Under the pieces are notes generated by a model. That model was given only the letters and a program-made list of their open reading frames with translations, did no database searches and was not told where the DNA came from. A stretch of DNA of 64,000 nucleotides from Epiperipatus broadwayi (Eukaryota; Onychophora; Udeonychophora; Euonychophora; Peripatidae): the NCBI GenBank assembly GCA_028023455.1, contig JAQFVV010000144.1:1242001-1306000 (forward strand). The letters run 5' to 3'. Each line of letters opens with the position of its first letter. Positions within the stretch are counted from its first letter, which is position 1. The translations under genes were made by a program, and so were the position numbers. Shown in pieces: positions 34,717 to 46,169 of this stretch.

Positions 34717-35685
34717 ATGGACACTCTAGTAGGCAAAATAGAAAAAACCTCCAAAGAACAAATGGAAATGTCCGGAGAAATAGCTAGTGAAGGAGATATA
34801 GAAATTAGAAAGGGAATGAAGATGAAGATTGATAAAAATAAAATAGAAAACTGCATTATAATGGATATGTTCACGAAATTAATGGAAGGCCAGCAAAGGT
34901 TGATTATAGAAATGAGGGGAAAGGATGAAAGAAATAGTAGGAAGATAGAAGAGATGGACGAACGACTAAGTAAGAATGTTAGCCAAAAAATTGAAGAAGT
35001 AAATGAAAAATGTGAACAGACCTCATGCCAGGTGAAGGTTGCAAATGAAAGGCTGGATCACCAGGAGGAACTACTGGAGAAAATAGAGCAAGTTAAACTA
35101 GAGCAAGGGGAGAAAATTGAAGTAATAAAAAATGAAAACAGAAAGGTTATAGAAAGCATACAACTAGAGGTAACTCAGTTAGCGAACACAGTTGAGAGGA
35201 TAGAAGTGAGAGTAGAAAGGGGTGAGAATAAAATAGGAAATATAACAGAGATAATAAGAGCTAACAGTAAAGAGCAAGAAAGTGTGAGCAAGTGCTTGCA
35301 AATAAATAGTAAAAGTAACAGTGCAGAGCAAGTGCTTATAGGCCCAGAAGGAAAGACTGTCGGACAGGTTACTGAGTCGCTAAGTGCGTTTGACAGCACT
35401 AGGCCTAATTACAAGGCGGAGGATCGGGGATTTAAACCCCAGCCCAATGATCCACACATAGGAAAGATGCAATTCAATTCTCACCGCGATTATTGGGAAG
35501 GAAACCAAGTGTTTCCTGATAGATCAGAAAGCGCTAAATTGTCCGAACAGATCGGAAGAGGTTCAAATATAAATTACCCAGATGAGCAAGCCGACTCTAG
35601 TGGACATCGGAACATTGCTCCAGTTCCAAGCAAAAGTGGAAATATATATGGTAAAAAGCATAAGAAACCTCCAGACAAAAACTAA
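34717..35685 (+). CDS. gag-like coiled-coil protein of the LTR element
   Basis: Intact frame of 322 codons from the ATG at 34,717 (MDTLVGKIEKTSKEQ); the frame is open a little further upstream without an ATG. The first two thirds are a long charged, heptad-like coiled coil (KIEEMDERLSKNVSQKIEEV, VANERLDHQEELLEKIEQ, then VTQLANTVERIEVRVERGEN), the layout of the N-terminal part of gypsy gag proteins. The last third is Ser/Pro/Asn-rich and ends KKHKKPPDKN. The capsid and zinc-knuckle regions are missing, so it is likely a gag fragment ended early, kept open by chance, recent age or use in trans. No pol follows. Confidence 0.7.
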   Translation: MDTLVGKIEKTSKEQMEMSGEIASEGDIEIRKGMKMKIDKNKIENCIIMDMFTKLMEGQQRLIIEMRGKDERNSRKIEEMDERLSKNVSQKIEEVNEKCEQTSCQVKVANERLDHQEELLEKIEQVKLEQGEKIEVIKNENRKVIESIQLEVTQLANTVERIEVRVERGENKIGNITEIIRANSKEQESVSKCLQINSKSNSAEQVLIGPEGKTVGQVTESLSAFDSTRPNYKAEDRGFKPQPNDPHIGKMQFNSHRDYWEGNQVFPDRSESAKLSEQIGRGSNINYPDEQADSSGHRNIAPVPSKSGNIYGKKHKKPPDKN

Positions 35686-36676
35686 GCCTAAAAGGAATAA
35701 ACGGATGGATATGTCGGTTCGATGAAACGGATAACGTCTTGGAATCATGAAAAATAAAATTTTTTTTTTTTAAATGTATGACAGGTGGGGCAAATTGTCG
35801 CACGACAAATAATTAAAGTCACTATAATAAACAACAACAACAAAAAAAGGGTAGTGTTCACGGAGTGAAATCAATGATAGACTTAATGCGTGTTTACGTG
35901 CAGTCAAGCACAACAAGACAAATGTAAATAAAAGTAATAACAAAAAAAAAAAAGGGGAAAAGAAATCTATAAATAATTTATTCGTATAATAATCTGTCAA
36001 TTATAAATGCAGATAGAATTAACAAATAAATAGAAGTAAAAATAAAAATCAGAATCGTTTAGGCTCATTAAAGACCCAGTTAATAATTAATAAAATAAAT
36101 GAATAATAGTGATAATGCGTAAATGACAGATATCACTAGTAGGTGTATGAGGTTGCAGATTGACGCATATATGTGTGTATGTATGCATTATGTTTGGGTC
36201 GTATTTTGAGCTTGATTCAGCCGTCTCTTCGCTAACTGTAGATTCTCATGGCTTACGGTGGTAAACTTTTAAATGAAGTGCCAGTAAGAATCCTGGACTC
36301 ATTATTTAATAAGAATTAGTGTCTCAAAATAAATAAAATAAAGAAATAAAGAAATAAGAATTTGTTGTTTGCGCAAGATGAACAGGCAGTAGAAATATCC
36401 TGCTGTTCACACGCTTTAAACCTTTTATGTTTTAGATAGAGTTAAGTTATGCCATGGTCTCGTATGCGTAGAGATTAAATTGGTTGATCAGCCAAAATCG
36501 ATCGGAAAGAATTGTGTAGTTTTACCTAGCTGTCTCTCTACAGTCATCCTCATCATCTTCATCACTCATCATGATAGAGTGGAAAAGTCTGTAATAAAAG
36601 CAGAAGTAAGGGTTGAAAGCAAAGAATTAAAATAAGCTCTCATCTCAGACTAAGATTCGACCCAATTTTAATTCTC
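35686..36676 (+). other. internal region of LTR element without coding sense
   Basis: Between gag and the polypurine tract no frame resembles protease, RT, RNase H or integrase. This is either deleted pol territory or unrelated filler. Confidence 0.6.
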
Positions 36677-36691
36677 AAAAAACGGGCGGAG
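36677..36691 (+). promoter_or_regulatory. polypurine tract
   Basis: AAAAAACGGGCGGAG immediately precedes the 3' LTR start TGTAATG, the expected plus-strand primer position. Confidence 0.75.
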
Positions 36692-38411
36692 TGTAATGTG
36701 ACGACCACGTAAAGTTGTCGACACACACATATATTTATTAATAACATTAGATAAATTTGCTAACAAGAAGTAATAAAGGTGAAATAAATTAGCTATTAAA
36801 TTTTTAAAAAAAGGAAAGAAAAGAAAAAATTGAAAGTCTAATGTCAAAATTACTGTGGATTTTGTAATAGTAAGAGAAGGGGAGGGGGGTGCATAAAGAA
36901 ATGCATATCTTTCTCTCTTGTAAGTCAAATGCTAGAAAGTTATTTTGTTTATTGTGGGAGAGGGGAAGGGGATGCATAAAGAAATGCGTTTCTTCTCTCT
37001 CATTAAAAACTATATAATAACAAATTAAAATAAAATGTAAAACACAAATGTGAAAAAAAAAAGAATTGTAAACTGTAAATAAAATTAAATGTAATATGTG
37101 ATATATAAAAAAAAACAATATGGCCGTAGGTGTGAAAGTCTATTGGACAAATTAAATTTCACGGACAAAGAAAATGTTAACAACGGAAGATCTTTGCCTG
37201 ATCTGTTAAATTAATTGGGACTTACATTCCAGCCACTAATTAAATAAAGAAACATAATGATAAGAATTGGTTGGAAATCTAAGTCTTAATTAAAAATTTT
37301 AAAAACAATGAACAAAAGAAAGAGATTAAGAAAATTACAACTTTTATCTGGCATTGCTAGTAGAGACTTTGAAGAAGCAACAGCTCAAAGAAAATGAAAG
37401 AAGTGTGTGGCTAGTGGCGTTAAAGGGACGTGGGTTCGGATTCAAGCCGTCTCATCACTGACTCACAATGTAAGATCTTTGCCTGACCTGCTAGAGGGAC
37501 CACCGCTTCTGTAGCTGTCAACTGAAACTCAACCTAAAGAATCAACAAGCAAAACTGGAACGAGAAATAACCCCACAAACTGAGGAAGTTAATCAAGAGC
37601 ACTCGGAAGAAATACCCATGGGACAATTACAACAAAGCCTAGGTAAAAACATGCATGCATTTTAATCTGTTTACTACTCATAACTAAATACACAATTAAT
37701 AATTTGATAAAATAGAACTCTATCAACAGGACTTTAAAAACTTTAATATTTGATCTGTTTCCATATGTTTTATTATAGCCATGTATTTTATAAGTGTGTG
37801 TTTTTTTATTATTATTATTATAATGTATTTTTTTTATATAAAGTGTGAGTATTATTATTAAACATATTTATCATTAAATTTCGTATCCTTGCTTTATTCT
37901 CCTATCACCAAGCTACGACAGGGGGGAAACTGTAATTAGTGATTAAAGGGGCATGCTGATTTGTTTAAAGTATTCATGTGCTGCTTGTTCGTGTGAATTC
38001 CCAATTCTAAAACATAAATAGCAAGCGCTGGACATTCGTTAAATTTCTTTGAAATAGTTTGCTCTGTTCAGCAGCCGAGAGTTATTGGCTGGGAAAAATA
38101 ACGCAAAGATAATATGTACGTATTGCCTTGGGGTTCGGTCAAGGGTATAGATATGAGGTTAAATTTGTATCTGTATTAGCTCTCTGCTTGTATTGTAACG
38201 GCAGTGGTTAAATAAATAAACAATCCGTTACAGTTGGAGGCTAAGCTGGGATATTTCGGTTAGCAAAACTGTTAGTAAACAAATAAATAAATAAGATAAT
38301 AAAGAATCAAAGTGTGAAAAAAATAAAGTATAATAAATAAGTATAAAACATAATTGAAAATAGAAATATAAATCAAATCAAGCAACCATCCAATTAACCA
38401 TTTCCGTTATA
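36692..38411 (+). repeat. 3' LTR
   Basis: Direct copy of 32,559-34,287 with scattered substitutions and small indels. It ends at CCGTTATA exactly where the 5' copy passes into the primer-binding site. Confidence 0.88.
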
Positions 38412-40499
38412 ATATATTGTAACATTTTTCACGTTTTAATAGTTTCTGGTAGGCCATCTTTTACACATTGTTGAGTGAAAGTTAATCAAATTATGGATAA
38501 GAAAATATCTTGTTCATATTTCTAAAAACATAGATATATTTCCTGATTAATTGGCCTACTAATTATTATGACAGGAATTGCTGACAAAGTTAGTTTTAAT
38601 TTATAAGAGGGCACCATAGTTGATAGACTCCTAACTTCCTCGTATCCCATAATTCTGACGCATGTAAGTAAAAGATTGGGGTTATGCTTTCACGTAACTT
38701 TATTTTTTTTAGAGAATATTATTCCCGAAGCTTAGTCATCAAATATTGGCAAAGGTAAATTACACACTCGAATGCTAATAAACGAAACATTAATAAATTT
38801 AATAACTATCATTAATAACACACAATGAAAAGTTGATAATAGCAATAAATATTTTATTCTAACAAATTAAAATATTTAAAGATAAATTACTAATAAGCTG
38901 GAAATACTACATACACGCTAATCCAGACATGAATCACTTAATTAAAACAGTTTATATTACACTTAGATTTCTTAGGTAAAAAAAACTCTCTTGAATAATA
39001 AAATTTAATGTCTCTATCAGGATTATATTATAAGCTTATTGGAGAATGGTTTAGAAATGCTTAATTTAATCACAATCGGGAATAGTTAATCTTAGCTTAC
39101 TGTAAGTTTAGCGAGTTTAGGAAGATTGTTGATTATCATGCATAGTTTTTCATGAGGTAGAATGAGCTCATGACCGTTGTTTTTAATTTGTTCTTGACCT
39201 GTCCTATTGGCTAGTCATGAAAGCTTTTCTGGGGTCGCCGTCTTCATCATGAACGATGTCAATAGCTTCAGTCCACTCCGGCATGATGAATTATTTCAGC
39301 GTAGAATGTTCCTGGATTTTTCATGATCCAGGACCAGCCAAAAGAAAAAAACAGACAAGACCTTGATCACACCGATATTCTTCCTTTTATACTAGAGGTT
39401 CGGTTTTCAGACTTCTATGCGTATTTTCTTTTGTCCTTTTATCAACATACAAGATAATAATCTTGTACATTCCTTCTTAAATTTTAGTTATAAAGTCTTT
39501 TTTTTTAAACATAATTCTGCCATCTTTTATCAGGGTTAGAAAGATTTTACTAATTGAAATCTGTGTGTGAAATTCTTTCTTTTCTTTAGTATATCTGGAT
39601 TAGTAATCCACGTGTCTTTTATTCTTTCCAATTTTAACTTTTATTTTTTATCACATAAAAAAAAGTATGAACTACAAATATAACTTTCATTGTATGTTTT
39701 AAAAAAAAATTATACAAACTAAAAAAATTTTTTTAATTGCATCGTTTAATAAGATTACTAAATTTACTTTTTCTTTTAGCTTTTACCAAATGTCAATATA
39801 TTTGTACCATATATAAATAAACGATACAATAAATATATATATGATTGTTATTACAATTGTTTTTAATTATCAGACATTTTATTTGTCTTATATATATTCG
39901 TGTACATTATAGCAAAATAATAAATAATATTCACTTTAAAATGTTTAGCTGTAATATTTGCTTGACAAAAAGCCCATAAAAATCGATAGAAAATATAACT
40001 AAGATAAGAGTATTCTATGCTTTTATTTTTGATTGCATAATACCAAGAATATTGTGAAAGCTGAAGAAACTTTATTTTTTATTTTTTAATGCATTTATTG
40101 TGAATATATATATTAAAAATATCTTTTTATTTTATTTGGAGTTTATTGTAGTTGGTAAGTAAATAAATAAATAAAATTATTATTGTTGTTGTTATTGCTA
40201 AAAATGTTTATAATAGCATCAACAAAGTAGCTTATAATGTTAACCCAGTTAAACCATAAATAAGCCTTCCGTATATCTCTCATATGGCAATGATCCTTTG
40301 AAAGATGTGCATGGGTACTTTCAGAGTGGGATTTAGATCGCCCATCTCTCTCAACAATCTTTTAAACAACCCTAAAGACAGAATTCTGTTTGAACATGCT
40401 ACCCAGATTGTATATAAAATTTCATGCCCTACTCGGAACTTGTAATTCAGCGTATCAATGAGAGTCAACCAGCACACTTATTTATAAAATGAAGTGAAG
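38412..40499. other. non-coding stretch with one repeat
   Basis: Apart from the repeat at 38,508-38,765, 39,130-39,420 is conspicuously less AT-rich (GGTCGCCGTCTTCATCATG; GTCCACTCCGGCATG) but has no sustained frame. 40,018-40,077 matches the Penelope 3' UTR at 32,038-32,100, inverted. Confidence 0.5.
38508..38765 (-). repeat. interspersed repeat, partner of 27.1-27.3 kb
   Basis: Reverse-complement alignment to 27,093-27,345 with the same landmarks. It begins about 100 bp after the LTR element. Confidence 0.7.
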
Positions 40500-40645
40500 T
40501 CAAATCATGAATATAAATCAATCATTTTTGATCATGAGTAGGCTATGGTACATATCTTTGTCCCCTCTAATGTTAAAATAATATGCACAGAGAGGGATGA
40601 TAGAAAAGAAAATATAAAAAAGTGTGGGCTCTTACTAGGGATCCT
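40500..40645 (+). pseudogene. probable Penelope GIY-YIG tail fragment
   Basis: The frame VKIICTERDDRKENIKK, preceded by a FDHE-like stretch in a neighbouring position, parallels VKILCIERNNNKRKIKEA of the 9.9-kb ORF and its upstream FDHN. Only about 45 codons are recognisable. Could be chance, but the order of the two motifs is right. Confidence 0.4.
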
Positions 40646-43600
40646 CATTCTATTAATAGAAAAGATTCCTGCATCCCATTGTCAAAAAAAAGAACATCTA
40701 ATTTACATACTGTGCTTTATTTGCATATTGATCTTCACTACTATATATACACATTTTTAACAACACAATTAGTTTTAGCATGATGATTATGGCAACAACC
40801 TCCTGATAGCTAGCTAGCTTGTGCTCCCAAGTCTTATTGTATTATAGTTACCTTTTCATATTAACTTGAGCCGTACAAGTTTTTTTATAATTACAGATTT
40901 TATGAAAAGAGTATAATTTCCGTGATTTATATAATAATAATGATGATGATGATGATAATAGTTCAGTTTATTTAAATAAATGCATTCTATATGTATATAT
41001 ATTTTTTAAAAAAAGCCTAATTACAGAACACAATATAACAAAAATAAAAAATAAAAGCAAAAATATATATATGAATACAGAAGTATATTACAATTGTAAA
41101 TGTATATTGATGACATTCTTTATTTCATTTACAGTTAAATGATGAATATCACTGTACCAATAATATGAATTAAATAAACTTGGAAGTCTAAATAATGTAT
41201 AGTTCTAAATTTTGCAATATAAAAAGTCTTACTATGTTTCAAATGCATATCTGAAAAGAATACATTTTATCACAGTGATTTATCCTTTGACTATCTTTGC
41301 AAAAAATAAAATATCATTAAGATTCCTTAATAGCTTTAATGAAACACAGTGAGAGTTGCACAGTGCTCCAAACTTTGCATTATAATAATTTATAAATTTT
41401 CTTTGTACTGCATCCAAAACTCTACTATGAGAATGATTGTCAAAGTTTCAAACAACAGTCATAATTTAAAATTGGTAATACCAGAGACATAAAAAGATGT
41501 ACTCTATTAAGAAATCCTACTCCCCTAAAGATGCAACCCATAACTTTAAAAGCTTTAGAGTATAAATAATGTTTATGATTTGAGAAAAGTAATTTAAAAT
41601 AATAATAATTATTATTATTATGATAATGATGAGGAGGATGAAAGGAGGAATGCATTAAGGTTATTAGCTCATTCACAAAACTGATTGGGGTTTGTTTTTT
41701 ATCTGTATTATACCACTATAAACATTATACATTTAAGTATCATTTAATTATAAAAAATCAGAAATTTATATTTATAAATCAGTTTAATTGTTTGACATTC
41801 AATTTTTTTTAATGATTTATTTTTAGTACTAATATTATTTTCATTAATAAGCTAATAAAATTATCTATAAGAATTGTTCTTAAGTAGTAAGTTCCTGGAA
41901 TGAATCTAACCTATTACTTCAAATGCTTGAACATTACATGACATCTTGAGCAAATAACTATTCCTTTCTTTTTTATTTCACTATAAACTCATCAACTCTC
42001 CTTTAACACTTTAAGCAAATAATTTTATTTATTACAACAGTTTCGACTGTACTAGCAGTCTTCTTCAGATCTACAACATTAAAAATTAGACACATATTAT
42101 ATCAATACAACCAAAATTCTTATTCTTCATATTTTCATATAAAATTATAATAAAACAAAATAATATAAAGCAAAAACAACTCAATCCAAAAACTTTTCAA
42201 ACAAAATTTTTTTTCAAATCTTTTAAAAACCCAAAACATAAAAACTAATAAAATTACTAATAAAATTTATAATGTATAATATACATGTATGTGATAAGTT
42301 CTATACAAAACAGATTGAGTAACTAAGCTCTAAATTTTTAATTCTTATTAATTTTTTAAAAATATTTCCAGATCTAAAATATGTATACTTTAAAATGCTA
42401 TTTATTACTTTAACACTCTCAAAACATCATATTAGTTCTGACTGAATGTTTTAGATAAATAAAGTAAATTGCAGCTGATACATAGATTGATGAATATTTT
42501 TATAGTTTTTAATAATAATTTAAATTTAAAAAATTTTAAAAATTAATTGTGATTAAGTTTTTCCATCATCATGATTTACAAATCACTTTAAATTTTAATA
42601 GAATATATTAAATTACTTGGTTGAAGAAATATTTTCTAAATATAGCAGTCATATATTTTAATATCATTTTAAACTATTTCAATTTTGTTGAATTTCTATA
42701 GCATTAAATATTATCTCTCTATATATAATGTATATCATTTGATTTTTCTGAAAATTAGATTTGATGAATTCAAGAAAGATTTCCGGTAATAACTAAAATA
42801 TAATATGCTTCAAAACAATCGAGACATATTTATTTAAATCTTGGAATTACTTCTTTTGTTATATATAAATATATGATATATTGTATAGTTTAATACTAGG
42901 ATAAAATATATAATCTCCCAGATGGCAAATCATATGATTTTTTAACATTATATTATGTGTAACAATCATTTAGAAGTGGATTATTATACATAATTTATTT
43001 TTAAATGCAACCTATTCTTTTTATTATTCAAGCGAAATTTTTTTTTAATGGTAAATTTTAGTCAGTTCTTTTTGAATGGAACTTATAAGACTAACTGAGT
43101 GATCTTTTAAGCATCTTTATCAGTTTTCTTACGTTATTTTATGTTTCAATTAATTGGAATGTTTGTTTTGATTGAAAGTATCTTTATTATTTCTTTATAC
43201 TTGTATTAATTGCACTAAGTTTTCTTTGATGGTTGAAATGACTTTTGTTTAAAGCTTTTTGCAATGAATGCTTTTATTTTATTTTTCTTTTGCAAATAAT
43301 ATTAGCCATTCTTACATTGTTATGTCAAAGTCCTTTTTTTTGGAGGCTTATCAATAATAGACAATTATTAATACTTTTTATGAGAAATTTGTTACAATAA
43401 CCTTCGTTTTTTTTTTGTCATAGTTATTAATTTTGTTTTGGAATACTAATCATTTTATATTATGAGAGTTACAATTGCAGAAATGCTTTTGATTATTTTT
43501 ATTTACTGTCTTTATACTTATACATAATTTAGTAATACTGAATACTATTTCCTGCTAATGTTTTGAGTTGGAAAAGTCTATAAGAGAATACTGCTTATTG

Positions 43601-44593
43601 TACACAATAAATAAGAATATAAATTTTGTATTTGTATTTAATGGCTGATACTTCATCACTCAATTTTTTGGACAATCAAATTAGGTGAATTTGGCATATT
43701 GTATGAGTATTTATAATTGTTCATTTCTTACTCACATTCATATGAAGTGATTGGAAGTGAATTTTAATGTTAAAAATTTGTACAAAGATCACTATTGTTG
43801 TTCTATTTCATTAGCTAAATTTTTGATATATTGTTCAAGGTAGAAATTTTATTTATATAAGTATATAGCCGTAAAATGTTTGGTTAAGCAAACAAGTTGA
43901 ATGTTAGTCACTGATGGTAATATATTATCAAAATGAAATGATTATTTTTTTTGTCAGATATGTTAGGTTTATGAGCACTACTACATTATCTGGTGTGGTT
44001 ATTTTATACCTTTGGGTTTATTTGTTAATGGATCCCTGATTTTGGGAAAGAAGAGTAGCCAAGGAAAAGTCATTCTTAATAATTAGTTCCCATGCAAGAG
44101 AACATTGATTAATGATGGTGCGTTGATGTTTATAATGACTCATGACCCATTGAATAAGAAAAACTATAAAGTATTTTGGAAAATTTATTGAGTACATAAT
44201 TATGATCAGAAAATATCTCATTGGGTTAAATAAAAGCATTATTGGTGACTATTAAAATGAGATATTATGAATATTTTATGCCATGAAAAAATTGTTTCTC
44301 CCAGAATCTAAGAATTAAAGATTTCATAAATGTACAAACTATTTTGTTGGCTATGAATATTAAAGAAGTTAATATGAAGAATAAATGTTTATGGTTTTAT
44401 CAGTTGAAGATGAACTAGTGATGGAGGTTTTGTAAAGTGAAATAGAGTCAATCAAAGATGATGACAGTTTATCTAATTATAGATAAAGAGAGTTAGAGAG
44501 TCTTTGAGAAGATCTAACTATGAAATCAATTTGCACATAAAGACTATTTAAATATTTGAAAATGAGGCACTCTTCACAAACCTGGAGCTTAAT
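40646..44593. other. non-coding stretch
   Basis: AT-rich, no gene found. It includes TTA/ATG microsatellite patches at 40,937-40,960 and 41,600-41,640, and the Penelope-like hairpin at 42,035-42,080. Confidence 0.5.
42035..42080 (-). ncRNA. hammerhead-like relic
   Basis: On the minus strand CTGAAGA is followed by a 5-bp stem (GACTG/CAGTC, loop CTAGTA) and GAAAC. These are the right boxes, but an extra A separates the first box from the stem and no convincing stem I can be formed. It resembles degenerate ribozyme segments of Penelope pseudo-LTRs. Confidence 0.3.
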
Positions 44594-44783
44594 TGTAAGT
44601 ATAGGAGATTTGAACTCAGACTTTCAAACACCCTTCAACTATCCACACTATCTCATACAACTGATACACATGACCACACACATATAGAAAAGAAAATCAA
44701 TGATATGGATGGCCAAAAAGTTGGAGGCTGGAGTAAATTGAAGCTTGTTCATTAAAGTATGAAGATTTGTTATCTTAATATAA

Positions 44784-44796
44784 ACTGAGCACTGAG

Positions 44797-44830
<34 letters not shown>

Positions 44831-44861
44831 GGAGATGATAGATATATCACTGAGCACTGAG

Positions 44862-44895
<34 letters not shown>

Positions 44896-44913
44896 GGAGA
44901 TGATAATCTGGAC
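44784..44913 (+). repeat. 65-bp tandem duplication with (TA)n(TG)n
   Basis: The unit starting ACTGAGCACTGAG occurs at 44,784 and 44,849; each contains a TA run, a TG run and GGGAGATGATA. The other copy of the repeat (60.9 kb) has only a short form, so the expansion is specific to this copy. Confidence 0.85.
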
Positions 44914-44966
44914 CAACTGATGAATGCTGGTTTAGCATGAAATATGTGTAGTGGTGATTATTTATC
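44902..44966 (+). ncRNA. type I hammerhead ribozyme, family 2
   Basis: CUGAUGA at 44,917-44,923, a perfect 5-bp stem II (AUGCU/AGCAU, loop GGUUU), GAAA, then stem III of AUA/UGU around UG with A as the base before cleavage (expected after 44,950). Stem I: ACC pairs with the GGU region next to the core (one A-G mismatch at the innermost pair), then a UGGA/U internal loop, then AUAAUC with GAUUAU. All invariant core bases are present. The copy at 60.9 kb has the innermost stem I pair intact. Confidence 0.75.
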
Positions 44967-45066
44967 TTTTCTACATATGTGTGGCCATGTGTATCAGTTG
45001 TGTGAGATAGTGTGGATAGTTGAAGGGTGTTTGAAAGTCTGAGTTCAAATCTCTATATTTATAAAG

Positions 45067-46169
45067 ACTATTTCTAAAAAGAAAAGAAAAGTATCATTCA
45101 CAAGATATGAATACATGTTTATATTAATAAATGTTTAAATAGTTATATTTTTTTATGCAATGGAATATTTTGAAGAAATGGAGGGAGTTGTAAGAACATC
45201 TTTTGAATAATGATCAACATAAAATAAATGCATATAATGATATATTCATTGTAAACACTAATAATTCTATTTTACTATTAAAATTTGAACAGAGATATCC
45301 AGTAAACTTAAGACATTTTTTTTTATAATTTTAAAAAGGAATTATTGTGGATTCTGCTGGAATTTCTGAAACTGTTTTAAAATATGATAGTTATTTTTTA
45401 ACTTCACAACTATTGATTTTTCTTTAATGTATGGAAATAATTATTGAGGAATACTATTGCTATTATAAAACGCAAAAATTTTATACAATAGGTTGTTTCA
45501 GTCATAAATGAGTAATTATTACAGACTCTGTGTTGTGTTATTCATCTATTTTTAACAGTCTAATAAAATATTAAAGATTATTAGGCATTACATATTTAAT
45601 CCACAATTTTTTATTTAAAAGAAAGCAGAGTTTAAAATATTATGTTTTTAAATTTCTACTCTTAATGCTGATCTGCGATCAAGAATACTGTTATCATTAA
45701 TGAAAAATATTAGAAAATTTCTATAGTGAACATTTAATGATATGAAAATATGAATAATAATATTACAGAAGGTGATTACTACGCGTTTTACTTTATTTAA
45801 TTATTTTTTAAAAAATAACAATGCCCTTTTTTAATATAAAATATCATGTCGAAGTTAATGTTGAGTCAAAATAAAAATAACCTATGATTCTTTAAGACAT
45901 ATACATATCGTATAATAACTTGAAAATTGATAATAATAACTAATGTTTTTTGAATATTGGATAAAGACAAAAATAGACTATTTTTTATTATTCTAGTAGT
46001 GGTTTCAAAGGCAAATAAATACAAATTCAATATGCTAAATATGTCAATAATTTGGTTGTACTTTGGATAGCAATGAGTATATCTGAAACATTTTTATTTA
46101 ATTGTTAAAATTTATTTTATAATTTGGGAAATTTTATAAAGTTGTTTTAAAAAATGTATAATGCTCATA
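45067..46169. other. non-coding stretch
   Basis: AT-rich; nothing supported. Confidence 0.55.

Larger units (their letters stand above)
32559..38411 (+). mobile_element. non-autonomous gypsy-type LTR retrotransposon (gag only)
   Basis: 5.85-kb element: LTR 32,559-34,287, tRNA-type primer-binding site, gag-like ORF, about 1 kb without coding sense, polypurine tract, LTR 36,692-38,411. LTR ends are TGTAA/TTATA (the first LTR begins TATAA). The flanks are ATATA on both sides (32,554-32,558; 38,412-38,416), a possible 5-bp target duplication in low-complexity DNA. The LTRs differ by only a few per cent by eye, so insertion was fairly recent. No protease, RT, RNase H or integrase is present, so mobility would depend on a partner element. 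Confidence 0.85.
44594..45066 (+). repeat. hammerhead/tRNA-like repeat, copy 1 (fold-back form)
   Basis: Arms 44,594-44,695 and 44,965-45,066 are inverted copies (CACACTATCTCATACAACTG against its complement). The central part, 44,700-44,970, matches 60,780-60,975 in the same orientation and carries a hammerhead ribozyme. The right arm contains a B-box-like GAGTTCAAATC preceded by a weak A box (TGGATAGTTGA), suggesting a tRNA-derived segment downstream of the ribozyme. Confidence 0.75.

Noticed and set aside
32671-37118. Minus-strand open frames of about 100 codons duplicated at 32.5-33.0 and 36.7-37.1 kb
   Set aside because: They lie inside the two LTRs, so their repetition reflects the LTR duplication; sequence is Phe/Ser/Leu-rich low complexity.
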